A model generated the notes under the pieces. That model had not been told where the DNA came from. It saw only the letters and a program-made list of their open reading frames with translations, and ran no database searches. This document shows positions 1 to 6,162 of a stretch of DNA of 10,538 nucleotides, piece by piece. This DNA is from Gemmatimonadota bacterium (GTDB lineage: Bacteria > Gemmatimonadota > Gemmatimonadetes > Gemmatimonadales > GWC2-71-9): the NCBI GenBank assembly GCA_003220985.1, contig QHTY01000073.1, positions 653 to 11,190 of the forward strand. Direction: 5' to 3'. Position numbers and translations under genes: made by a program. The first letter of the stretch is position 1; every line of letters begins with the position of its first letter.

Positions 1-629
1 TCATGGTCGGTCATTAGGTACTTCTTCGCTAGCAGTCTGGCCGTGACGGGCTCAAAGTAATACGTCGAGACCTCATGAGCAGTAAAGGGACACCCGTTGA
101 AGAACCCGGAGAACCGCTGGAAGCTCACCGTGTTACCAGCGGTATCGAAAACGTGTGTGTAAGTGTTGTTCCAATCCCCCGAGCAGCTGACAGGCGACTC
201 GTAAGTGGCGAGCACATGGCCGTTATCAACCAAGAGAATGAAGCTTGTCTCTGTGTTGTCCGGCCAATGTTTCGGATCGCGCACTGTGACGATGCTATCG
301 GTACGCTCGATACACTCGCCCTCGCCTTCCTTGCCGAGTCTCGCAAAGAAGCGGAGCCCTTCTGCTGGTGATCTGAGTATCGAATCGACCTTAATCCGAT
401 ACGACTCCGTTTGAGAAACCTGGGTGATCGCAGCAGCGTCTCTTGGTGAGACTTCAAGAGTCTCGGGAATTATGTGCGGCAAGGTGTCGGGGCGACTTGA
501 CGCTGGAGATTCCTTTGAGGCCGGAGAGTCCTTCGCCAACGTGGAGGTGGACGATGCTGCCGAGCCGCTTTGTTGGTCGACCTTCCGTCCGCATGCCAGC
601 AGGAAGAGGCAAACGAGCAACGGCCGCAC
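1..629 (-). CDS. Lipoprotein gene cassette of unknown function, 3' end cut by window edge
   Basis: An uninterrupted frame runs from a GTG codon at 629-627 off the left edge, giving 209 visible residues. The N-terminus MRPLLVCLFLLACGRK is a short hydrophobic signal ending in a good lipobox (LLAC, Cys13), so the product should be a lipid-anchored envelope protein. A low-complexity Ser/Ala/Pro/Lys linker (about residues 19-50) follows, and then a globular part of about 150 residues with several Cys and many aromatic residues. I do not recognise a family. The start lies 10 bases after the right-hand core box of the upstream attC (639-645), the usual tight spacing of an integron cassette. No clear Shine-Dalgarno sequence is visible. 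Its own attC would lie off the window. The reading frame and lipobox are seen directly; membrane anchoring is inferred. Confidence 0.8.
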   Translation of the reverse strand, partial: MRPLLVCLFLLACGRKVDQQSGSAASSTSTLAKDSPASKESPASSRPDTLPHIIPETLEVSPRDAAAITQVSQTESYRIKVDSILRSPAEGLRFFARLGKEGEGECIERTDSIVTVRDPKHWPDNTETSFILLVDNGHVLATYESPVSCSGDWNNTYTHVFDTAGNTVSFQRFSGFFNGCPFTAHEVSTYYFEPVTARLLAKKYLMTDH

Positions 630-638
630 GTTGGGGCG

Positions 639-739
639 GCCTAACGGGGTGCGCCTACGCTGCGGCGCCACAGTGTCATTTTCACAACGCAATTCTACCC
701 TCGAGGACGCGCGCCATCAGCTTCAGGCGCGTGTTGGGC
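639..739 (-). repeat. attC recombination site of the DUF6624 cassette
   Basis: A 101-bp imperfect palindrome bounded by GCCTAAC (639-645) and GTTGGGC (733-739), matching the RYYYAAC/GTTRRRY core boxes of attC. Inside, GCGCCTACGCTGCGGCGC (+) pairs with the opposite arm GCGCGCCATCAGCTTCAGGCGC. Read on the minus strand, the unpaired extra bases fall in the first (R''-L'') arm, as in canonical attC sites, so the site points the same way as the cassette genes. It begins 4 bp past the stop codon of the DUF6624 gene. Confidence 0.9.
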
Positions 740-742
740 CGC

Positions 743-1465
743 TCACGGCCGGAAGGCCGGCGGCAGCGACGCGCGGTCCACGCGCATACCCGCTTCTTCG
801 AGCAAACAGACGTACTGACGCATCGGCGGCATCCCCGCCGCGGACCGCCGGGCCTCGAGACCCGCGGTGTCGGACGCAGCGGCGAACCGAAAGACGCCGT
901 CGGGCCCTGCATTGAACTGCGTGCCGAAATGTTGCGGCTTACCTTGATGCACCAGAACGCGGTCTTCGAGCATACCCATTTTTTCAGGTGAAAGCTGGCC
1001 TGAAGGGATGGCCTTGGCGGACGCCAGAACCCGCTCCTGCAATGGCCAGCTGTGCTGGATGATCAGCATGGCCGCATCCGATCCTGCCGGACCAACCATG
1101 GACCTCGTCGGCAGACCAAATCGGTCTAGAATGAGGACCATCTCGGCGGCCAAAGTCGAGTCCAGCCTCATGAGCTGTCGGACATAGAGTGTGTCCGCGA
1201 CACGGGCACCGAACTCCGCTCGGGGCGCCTGATCTCGCTCGCCGAGCCTGAGCAACGCGCGGCGGAGAGAATCGTTGCTCCAGTGCAAACCCGATTCATT
1301 GGACCAGGTCCGGTTCGTCCGTGCCCAGGCGGCGGTTGTGTCGAGGGGAGGACATGGCGGTGACTGACCTGCAGCCTGCTTGGACGGTGCCAAGAGCCCA
1401 ACTAGCAGAACGAGGCGTAAATGAGTGGAAAGCGACAGAGCCGGGCGAGCGCGAGGTGTCCTCAT
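743..1465 (-). CDS. Secreted DUF6624-type protein (integron cassette)
   Basis: Complete 240-residue cassette protein. Residues 1-34 look like a signal peptide: Arg-rich start, hydrophobic LRLVLLVGLLA, and a probable cleavage near AAGQ. The C-terminal half carries the signature I associate with DUF6624: RDQ at 77-79, a GLPT segment near 117-120, VG at 124-125, IIQHS at 135-139, LEDRVLV at 166-172, GKPQHFGTQF at 175-184, and an RR..AGMPP segment at 206-214. The biochemical role of this family is not known to me. The ATG lies 6 bp after the attC core box at 1471-1477, and the stop lies 4 bp before the next attC, so the gene fills its cassette. The family call is from memory of the motif pattern and no search was run. 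Confidence 0.8.
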   Translation of the reverse strand: MRTPRARPALSLSTHLRLVLLVGLLAPSKQAAGQSPPCPPLDTTAAWARTNRTWSNESGLHWSNDSLRRALLRLGERDQAPRAEFGARVADTLYVRQLMRLDSTLAAEMVLILDRFGLPTRSMVGPAGSDAAMLIIQHSWPLQERVLASAKAIPSGQLSPEKMGMLEDRVLVHQGKPQHFGTQFNAGPDGVFRFAAASDTAGLEARRSAAGMPPMRQYVCLLEEAGMRVDRASLPPAFRP

Positions 1466-1470
1466 GAGCG

Positions 1471-1560
1471 GCCTAACGGATCGTGCTTAAGCTGCGGCGC
1501 GCTAAAGAAAGATGCATTCCTTAATCTACGCGCGCCGCCAGTTTCAAGCGCGTGTTAGGC
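1471..1560 (-). repeat. attC recombination site of the membrane-protein cassette
   Basis: A 90-bp site bounded by GCCTAAC (1471-1477) and GTTAGGC (1554-1560). The arms GTGCTTAAGCTGCGGCGCGC and GCGCGCCGCCAGTTTCAAGC pair with a few extrahelical bases on the minus-strand 5' arm. Ungapped hand comparison with the site at 3144-3233 gives 79 of 90 identical positions, including most of the loop, so the two share recent ancestry. It sits 15 bp beyond the stop of the membrane-protein gene and 6 bp before the ATG of the DUF6624 gene. Confidence 0.95.
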
Positions 1561-1575
1561 GGCGCGTAATTAGGC

Positions 1576-2085
1576 TCACGCGAGCGCCACGGCGGCAATT
1601 GCAAGGACGAGGGCGACCAAGCCACAAACGATTCGCGTTGCGCGATCACCGATCGCCGCCCGGAGTCTGCGGGCGCGCCAACCTTCCCAGAACCACCAAG
1701 GTAACCGCCAAGTCCACCATGCTTCCACCGCCGCCAGAGCGCCGAGGAACCCCGAGACGAAGGGCAAGCCGAACGCAAACTGGAGGATTGCTCCCACCGC
1801 AGCGGCGACTAGCAGCCAAGAGAGAAGAATGAACGGGAGCCACGCAAAGCGAGTGTCCCCTCCTAGTAGGGCGATAATCGCTCTGCTCCCCATCGCGAGC
1901 GTGAAGAGCATTGTGACGAACCAGGCACCCTGGGCCCAAGGTGTCCAGGCGCGCGTAAATCCCCCATCGACGAGGTAGGCCATCCAGGCGGTGAAACCGA
2001 GGCCCATGATGGCCTGCAAAATCAATCCGACCGGCGAGGATAGAAACGACCCGGTTTGTCTTGCTGGAGGTTGGTTCTGCGTCAA
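1576..2085 (-). CDS. Multi-pass membrane protein of unknown function (integron cassette)
   Basis: 169 residues from a TTG start. Four or five hydrophobic segments are visible: about residues 18-40, 53-75, 80-107, 110-128, and a C-terminal one from about 152. Trp-rich stretches (WWTWRLPWWFWEGW, about 126-139) and a short basic loop (ARRLRAAIGDRATR) lie before the last helix. This indicates a small integral inner-membrane protein; I do not recognise a family. The frame is closed upstream by the TAA inside the attC core box, and no ATG occurs before residue 27, so TTG is the only start giving the full first helix. The TTG lies directly against a half attC, which suggests that a deletion removed the original leader and perhaps the first base of an ATG. 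An internal ATG start at residue 27 is the alternative. Confidence 0.65.
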   Translation of the reverse strand: MTQNQPPARQTGSFLSSPVGLILQAIMGLGFTAWMAYLVDGGFTRAWTPWAQGAWFVTMLFTLAMGSRAIIALLGGDTRFAWLPFILLSWLLVAAAVGAILQFAFGLPFVSGFLGALAAVEAWWTWRLPWWFWEGWRARRLRAAIGDRATRIVCGLVALVLAIAAVALA

Positions 2086-2115
2086 CGCGCCGCCAGCTTC
2101 AAACGCTGGTTAGGC
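2086..2115 (-). repeat. Half attC (R''-L'' arm only) after the cyclase-like cassette
   Basis: On the minus strand this reads GCCTAAC followed by CAGCGTTTGAAGCTGGCGGC, closely matching the first arm of the complete attC sites at 1471-1560 and 3144-3233. The loop, L' arm and GTTRRRY box that should follow are absent; the sequence passes straight into the TTG start of the membrane-protein gene. No RYYYAAC box occurs at the expected place on the plus strand between about 1990 and 2086. This looks like a deletion derivative of an attC. Confidence 0.75.
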
Positions 2116-2130
2116 GGCTGGCCAATGAGA

Positions 2131-2590
2131 CTACGTAAGTAATGCAGCGAGCTCCGGCGTGACGAAGAACTCAGCCGCTGGCACCTTGAAGAGCTGGTTA
2201 AGCGCATTGCCATAAACATCAAACCGCTCGCCCCCTGGCGGGCCGAACGGCCCCGTCGCGAGCGTACCGACTCCGACCTTTACCTGCGTTCGGCAGCTGG
2301 GATCGATCTCAGACCAGAGCGCGGTCGCCGACGACTGAAACCGACGAAGCGCGGCGACTGCCTCGCGCGCCCTCGAAACCGGAAAGACCACCAGAATGCC
2401 ATCGCCAATCACTTTGCTGGCTGGAACTCAGGCTTTCAGCGGCCAGGGCGTAATACTCTGAGAGGACAGAGGCCATTTCGAGATCGGGACGAGTTCGGCC
2501 AACGCGAGTCGAGCCATCGACGGCGGCGATCGCGAAGACGAACTCTTCTGTCTGGTGTTGCGTCGCCCTTCTTGTCTCAGTTCGTGTCAT
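2131..2590 (-). pseudogene. Class III nucleotidyl-cyclase-like cassette gene, frameshifted
   Basis: Two overlapping frames form one class III adenylate/guanylate cyclase homology domain. The first (from ATG 2590) has FAIAAVDGSTRVG, resembling the N-terminal metal-binding strand. The second has KVIGDGILVVF (second metal-site Asp), VKVGVGTLATG, and FDVYGNALN. They are joined where GCTG occurs twice in tandem (2416-2423); removing one copy restores a 151-residue frame reading SSSKVIGDG across the junction. Even repaired, the domain looks degenerate: the canonical FADIVGST Asp position is Ala, and the transition-state Arg of the GDAVNxAAR motif is Lys, although the Asn (ALN) remains. The ATG has a GAGG Shine-Dalgarno 4 bp upstream. 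It is either a decayed cassette gene or a sequence error. If intact it would bind a nucleotide in the cytoplasm, possibly without activity. Confidence 0.75.
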
Positions 2591-2606
2591 AGGACCTCGT
2601 CCAGCC

Positions 2607-2648
2607 GCCCAACGGATCGCGCTTAAGGTGCGGCGAGGCGGCGCGCTG
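2607..2648 (-). repeat. Half attC (L'-R' arm only) after the YdeI/OmpD-type cassette
   Basis: The plus strand reads GCCCAAC, then GGATCGCGCTTAAGGTGCGG, then GCGCGCTGATG, matching the corresponding arm of the attC sites at 1471 and 3144 (GGATCGTGCTTAAGCTGCGG and GAATCGCGCTTAAGCTGCGG). The partner arm with a GTTRRRY box should lie around 2680-2710 but is not there; that region encodes the C-terminus of the preceding gene. Either the arm has diverged or the gene end has replaced it. The core box still sits 17 bp before the ATG of the cyclase-like gene. Confidence 0.7.
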
Positions 2649-2656
2649 ATGATGCG

Positions 2657-3124
2657 TTATTTGTCGCGCAGCTGCTTCGTCGGGCGCGACCGAATCTTGC
2701 GTACCGCCTCGGCGATGCGCCGCGCTCGAGTCCCAGGTTTGTGCGCCTCGGTGATCGCCTCAGCGTACTCTCGTTGATGAGTAAAGCTTAGTTCCCGCCA
2801 ATGGTCCCAGGCAGGCGGCGCAGCCTTCAGTGCGGTGACAAGATCCGACGGTGGAGTAACCGTGCGCTCCTGCTTGTCCAGCGCAATCTGAACATCGAGT
2901 ATTTCCCCGCCCTTCAACCCGGCTGCTTCGCGATTGCTTCGACGCAATGGAATGCACACGGTCCCGCCCATGGCCGCGATGGTGCTCCGATATGTGTAGC
3001 CGTTCAACGTTACCCGAACTGGCGCTCGGACTTTGCCAAACAGCGGCTTTGGGTCGAAGGGTACCGGGATAAAGCACATGCTTCCATCGCGAACAATCTG
3101 AACGCGGACGGTCTTGGCAGTCAT
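2657..3124 (-). CDS. DUF1905 / YdeI-OmpD-associated type protein (integron cassette)
   Basis: 155 residues. The N-terminal part (about 9-80) has the DUF1905 pattern: FIPVPFDPKPLFGKVRAPV, then NGYTYRSTIAAMGG, CIPLRRSNREAAGLKGG and DVQIALD. The C-terminal part (about 90-150) is OmdA/YdeI-like: PPSDLVTALKAAPPAWDHW, then FTHQREYAEAITEAHKPGTRARRIAEAVRKI. Proteins with this pair of domains are common cytoplasmic proteins and recur in integron cassettes. A link to bacteriocin protection has been proposed for relatives, but the molecular activity is not established. An AGGAG Shine-Dalgarno lies 7 bp before the ATG at 3124; the GTG just before it (3127) is spaced too close. The attC core box is about 20 bp upstream. 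The basic tail RPTKQLRDK is encoded where half of an attC would be expected. Confidence 0.85.
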   Translation of the reverse strand: MTAKTVRVQIVRDGSMCFIPVPFDPKPLFGKVRAPVRVTLNGYTYRSTIAAMGGTVCIPLRRSNREAAGLKGGEILDVQIALDKQERTVTPPSDLVTALKAAPPAWDHWRELSFTHQREYAEAITEAHKPGTRARRIAEAVRKIRSRPTKQLRDK

Positions 3125-3143
3125 CACGGAACTCCTATGCGCC

Positions 3144-3233
3144 GCCTAACGAATCGCGCTTAAGCTGCGGCGCGCTGACAAAAGATTCATTCCGCAATCT
3201 ACGCGCGCCGTCAGCTTCAAGCGCTTGTTAGGC
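3144..3233 (-). repeat. attC recombination site of the attI-proximal cassette
   Basis: A 90-bp site bounded by GCCTAAC (3144-3150) and GTTAGGC (3227-3233). On the minus strand the first arm is AAGCGCTTGAAGCTGACGGC, and the second is GCCGCAGCTTAAGCGCGATTC. They pair almost perfectly except for an extra G and an extra A in the first arm, the arrangement of extrahelical bases that sets attC polarity. The site therefore reads leftwards, like the genes. It starts 6 bp after the stop of the attI-proximal cassette gene. Confidence 0.95.
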
Positions 3234-3239
3234 AGCGGC

Positions 3240-3869
3240 TCACTTCGGCCCGACGAGGGGGAAATTCCAAACGACATCATCATTCAGAAGCATGAGCCAG
3301 CGACCATCCGCTTTCTTGAGCGACATGACCTCCAACTTGCCGGCGAGATAGATGGATTCTATCTGAACGCGATACATGACATGCGCCAGCGTGTCATTCT
3401 CAATGATCTCACCGATGATTTGCCGACCCACACGTTGCATCGCGAGCCAGGGTCCGCGCTCATTATCCTGCACGGCTGCCTGACACCAACGAACGAAGAA
3501 TTCGTTTGGCGATAGCCGTGCTAGTTCACCGATCGTAGGCTTTCCCGGAAACTTGCCGACCCGAATCCCCTCGGCCTTCTTGATCGCATCTTCGCTGACA
3601 AAGTCTGCCGGGCTGATGCCGATGTTGCGACCGCGCATCTGAGGATCGTTTTGCGCAAGGGAAAATCCAACAGCGGATCCGAGTTGAGCCGTGCGAAAGG
3701 CCGTTAGCGCGTCCGGGTGAACGAGGGATCCCAATGCTGACCAGTCGCTGCGACCGTAGGCGTCAAAGGCGGCCTGCATTGGTTGGGTTGGGGAAATCTG
3801 AGAGGTAGCCATGCCTGTCACCAGTGCGCTCAGAATGCCAGCGAGTAGGATCGGACGCACACGAATCAC
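3240..3869 (-). CDS. Secreted protein of unknown function (first cassette next to attI)
   Basis: 209 residues from a GTG start at 3869, 9 bp after the attI/cassette core box (3879-3885). Residues 1-24 form a typical signal peptide: MIRVRP, a hydrophobic core of about 15 residues, and a probable cleavage after ATSQ. The mature part begins with a helical stretch (MQAAFDAYGRSDWSALGSLV) of the kind found at the start of NTF2/SnoaL-like folds. It ends with predicted beta strands (TLAHVMYRVQIESIY, KLEVMSLKKADGRWLMLL). An NTF2-like fold is possible but the motif evidence is weak, and I do not assign a family. As the newest position in the array, it should be the cassette most recently captured and the one closest to any promoter from the intI side. 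No clear Shine-Dalgarno sequence is seen. Confidence 0.7.
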   Translation of the reverse strand: MIRVRPILLAGILSALVTGMATSQISPTQPMQAAFDAYGRSDWSALGSLVHPDALTAFRTAQLGSAVGFSLAQNDPQMRGRNIGISPADFVSEDAIKKAEGIRVGKFPGKPTIGELARLSPNEFFVRWCQAAVQDNERGPWLAMQRVGRQIIGEIIENDTLAHVMYRVQIESIYLAGKLEVMSLKKADGRWLMLLNDDVVWNFPLVGPK

Positions 3870-3878
3870 GGAGCCGCT

Positions 3879-4035
3879 GCCTAACTAGTAATTAACCTGT
3901 TTCATTCGGCAGACCTCTTACCTCAAAGACTGTCTCCATAACTCGTCCGTTCTAGACCCGCAACGAGTGTTAGGCTGACTTCTCTCAAGATAACACCCCA
4001 CCCCGCGCGTTAGACTGCGAAAATCGATGGGGAGC
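3879..4035 (-). other. attI-like integron insertion region
   Basis: Lies between the intI stop codon and the first cassette. On the minus strand it ends in ACTAGTTAGGC (core box at 3885-3879), where the first cassette begins. Further possible integrase-binding boxes are GTTAATT just upstream, GTTATGG (3942-3936), GCCTAAC (3975-3969) and GTCTAAC (4015-4009). Although GCCTAAC/GTTAGGC boxes at 3879 and 3969 face each other 97 bp apart, the sequence inside does not form paired arms, unlike the attC sites, so I read it as attI. No Pc promoter could be recognised with confidence. Confidence 0.7.
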
Positions 4036-4935
4036 TCACAGAGCATCCCCCGGGCTGCGGACGGCCAGGCGGCCTCGATTGAGGACATGCGTGTACAACA
4101 TCGTCGTTCGCACATCGCGATGCCCGAGCAGCTCCTGGACCGTGCGGATGTCATATCCCCCTTCGAGCAAATGGGTCGCAAACGAGTGGCGCAGACTGTG
4201 GCACGACGCTGGCTTTGTAATCCCACTTGCTCGGACAGCCGCACGGAACGCACGCTGGACCGCTGTAGGATGCAAGTGATAGCGGCCGCCACGGCCCGGA
4301 AATACCCACTGCCAACACCATTCACGATCGGCATTGGGACACTTCTTCTTGAGCGCATCAGGAAGCTCCACCGTCGTGGGAGTTCGTCGAAACCGGTCGC
4401 GTAACGCATCCAGATATCGTGCCAATGGGAGCCGTTGAGCGTCCGCGAGGACCGTGATGCGGTCCTTAGCACCCTTCCCTCGGCGCACCATGATCTCGTG
4501 ACGCTCAAAATCCACGTCCTTGATACGCAGGTGCAGCGCCTCAAGCAACCGCAGACCTGAACCGTAGAGCAACCCAGCCACCAACCGCTCCACGCCACGC
4601 ATCCGCCCAAGTATTGACCGGACCTCGGCACGCGTCAGGACACACGGCATCCGCTGCGGGCGCTGCGGCCGCGCTACGACACTGATCCAGCCCACCGGCT
4701 TGTCCAACACCGCACGATAAAAAAACAAGATCGCCGCGAGGGCCTGATTCTGTGTGGACGCACTCCCGGCGAGACTGGTGAGAAACGTCGCGACGTCTTG
4801 AGGGCCGAGCTCGGCGGGATGCCGATTCCCGTGAAACCGAACGAACCGGCGAACCCACTGCACGTACGCCAACTCCGTACGTGAACTGTAATGCCGAAGC
4901 CGTAATGCTTGCCGTAGTCGTGCCAGTAGCTTCAC
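4036..4935 (-). CDS. intI: Integron integrase (tyrosine recombinase)
   Basis: 299 residues from GTG. The product recombines attI with folded single-stranded attC sites to insert or excise cassettes. The N-terminal SAM-like domain (about 1-85) includes RHYSSRTELAYVQWVRRF and RFHG.RHP, typical of IntI. The catalytic set is complete and correctly spaced: Arg129 (GSGLR), Lys154, His246, Arg249, His272 and Tyr281 (LYTHV). The IntI-specific insert between Lys154 and His246 is present (LPDALKKKCPNADREWCWQW, 191-210), separating it from XerC/XerD. Length is slightly under the 310-340 usual for the family because the tail after YTHVLNRG is short. The gene starts 87 bp after rtcB and reads in the same direction as the cassettes, with attI at its 3' end; this is reversed relative to class 1 and Vibrio integrons. 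No LexA box is visible upstream. Confidence 0.95.
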   Translation of the reverse strand: MKLLARLRQALRLRHYSSRTELAYVQWVRRFVRFHGNRHPAELGPQDVATFLTSLAGSASTQNQALAAILFFYRAVLDKPVGWISVVARPQRPQRMPCVLTRAEVRSILGRMRGVERLVAGLLYGSGLRLLEALHLRIKDVDFERHEIMVRRGKGAKDRITVLADAQRLPLARYLDALRDRFRRTPTTVELPDALKKKCPNADREWCWQWVFPGRGGRYHLHPTAVQRAFRAAVRASGITKPASCHSLRHSFATHLLEGGYDIRTVQELLGHRDVRTTMLYTHVLNRGRLAVRSPGDAL

Positions 4936-5022
4936 GGCCCAGCATACAAGGCTGAAAGCCTACCGCATCATCATTTTAGTCTTTGTACGGATCGAATTCA
5001 TCCGCGCCCGCCATGACGACAA

Positions 5023-6162
5023 TCAGCGGCCGCAAGGACCCTGCGCCTTGAGCACATCCGGCAAGCGCCGGTAGACATGCGGGCTTTCATCCGTACCGCC
5101 GCCCCGCAGCACGACTCCCTGCTTCTTCACCCACCCGTGCATCATTTCGCGCGAGATCGCACCAGGCTTCAGGACCTTACCCCTGCGCGTGCGCTTCCCC
5201 GCCGCGGCGGTACGACTCATCACTCGGCCAGCTCCGTGCACGGTCGAGTAGAGCGCGCGCGCCTGGAGGTCCTGGGTCGCAGGATCCGCCGGCTTCGAAC
5301 CCTGCAGAATCACCGCGTTGTCACCCATCGAGCCGCCGACGAACCCCTTCTGCCCCGGAAACGCCGGCGTCGCGCCCTTGCGGACGACGTACAGCTTTTC
5401 GCCGCCATGCTCCTCGATCCACGCGAAGTTGTGATGGTTGTGCACCAGCTCGACTTCGCGGCCGCCGAGCAGCGAGACGACCTTACGCGCAACCCACTCT
5501 CGGCCCGCATAGGCGTAGCGCCCGGCCAGATTCATCAGCTGCCAGTAGGCATCGCCGACGGCCGAATGCACGTCGAGCAACACCTCGCGCTCGGGCGCGC
5601 GCTCGCCCCACTGCTTGTTCTGTGACAGCGCGAGAAAACCGTGCGCGACGCCGAAGCCAAAGCCGCGCGAGCCGAAGTGCACGCCGACCCAGATTCGGGT
5701 CTCCTCGTCGGCGAACACGTCGACGTAATGATTCCCCGAGCCGACAGTGCCGAGCTGCTCGCGCGCCTTGGCGCGCAAGCGATCGCGCTCGTGCTTGGCG
5801 GGCACCGCGTCCCACGCCGGATCGTCGAACAGCGGATCGTCCGTGGGCGCATCGTCCGCGCAGTTCCTGCGACCGATCCCGAACGACAGCGACGCCTGAA
5901 TCTCGTCGGCCAGCTCGCGCAGCCGGCCCTGGATCGCGGGCAGCTTGAGATCGGTGCGGATCGCCGCGTTGCCGCAGGCGATGTCGAACCCCACGCCCAC
6001 GACCGACACCTTGTCCCGATACGCGGCGACGCCACCGATCGGCATGACATATCCCAGGTGCCCATCCGCCATGAGCGCGGCACGCTCGGCGCGGCTCGCG
6101 ACATCGCGCAGCTGCTCGAGCGTGTTGGGCTCGTGAGAGCCGAAAACCTGGACGTCAGTCAT
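5023..6162 (-). CDS. rtcB: RtcB-family RNA ligase
   Basis: 379 residues. RtcB joins RNA 2',3'-cyclic-phosphate or 3'-phosphate ends to 5'-OH ends with GTP and Mn2+, in tRNA splicing or RNA repair. The family motifs are in order: MADGHLGYVMPIGG (31-44), GVGFDIACGN with metal ligand Cys63, GTVGSGNHYVDV with Asn144/His145, VHFGSRGFG with His162, HNHHNFA (241-247), RKGATPA (261-267), and STVHGAGRVMSR with His309, the expected guanylylation site. It is near the lower end of bacterial lengths (E. coli RtcB is 408) but no motif is missing. The ATG at 6162 overlaps the stop of the upstream gene (ATGACTGA), suggesting translational coupling; a longer frame to 6270 has no family similarity. Third gene of the asnS operon and immediately upstream of intI. 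No archease or rtcA/rtcR is visible here. Confidence 0.93.
   Translation of the reverse strand: MTDVQVFGSHEPNTLEQLRDVASRAERAALMADGHLGYVMPIGGVAAYRDKVSVVGVGFDIACGNAAIRTDLKLPAIQGRLRELADEIQASLSFGIGRRNCADDAPTDDPLFDDPAWDAVPAKHERDRLRAKAREQLGTVGSGNHYVDVFADEETRIWVGVHFGSRGFGFGVAHGFLALSQNKQWGERAPEREVLLDVHSAVGDAYWQLMNLAGRYAYAGREWVARKVVSLLGGREVELVHNHHNFAWIEEHGGEKLYVVRKGATPAFPGQKGFVGGSMGDNAVILQGSKPADPATQDLQARALYSTVHGAGRVMSRTAAAGKRTRRGKVLKPGAISREMMHGWVKKQGVVLRGGGTDESPHVYRRLPDVLKAQGPCGR

Noticed and set aside
639..3233. Repeated palindromes as a CRISPR array or transposon ends
   Set aside because: Spacing is that of whole genes, core boxes match RYYYAAC/GTTRRRY, and an IntI gene is adjacent, so these are attC sites.
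3225..3515. Plus-strand reading frame over the attC and the end of the first cassette gene
   Set aside because: It includes attC sequence and lies antisense to a gene with a clear signal peptide. No ribosome binding site or family pattern is visible.
3879..3975. GCCTAAC and GTTAGGC facing each other 97 bp apart, like a further attC
   Set aside because: Beyond the seven-base boxes the arms do not pair, unlike the three clear attC sites, and the stretch lies between intI and the first cassette without a gene. It is better read as part of attI.
743..4035. Toxin-antitoxin pair among the cassettes
   Set aside because: Chromosomal integrons often carry such pairs, but no cassette here contains two adjacent small genes or a toxin or antitoxin motif that I recognise.
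4936..5022. TAAAAT (minus strand, 4978-4973) as a -10 box for intI, and a 5-bp inverted repeat AGGCT/AGCCT at 4949-4961
   Set aside because: No -35 sequence is found at a suitable distance, and the hairpin is too short and lacks a T tract to be a terminator. No LexA-like site is visible either.
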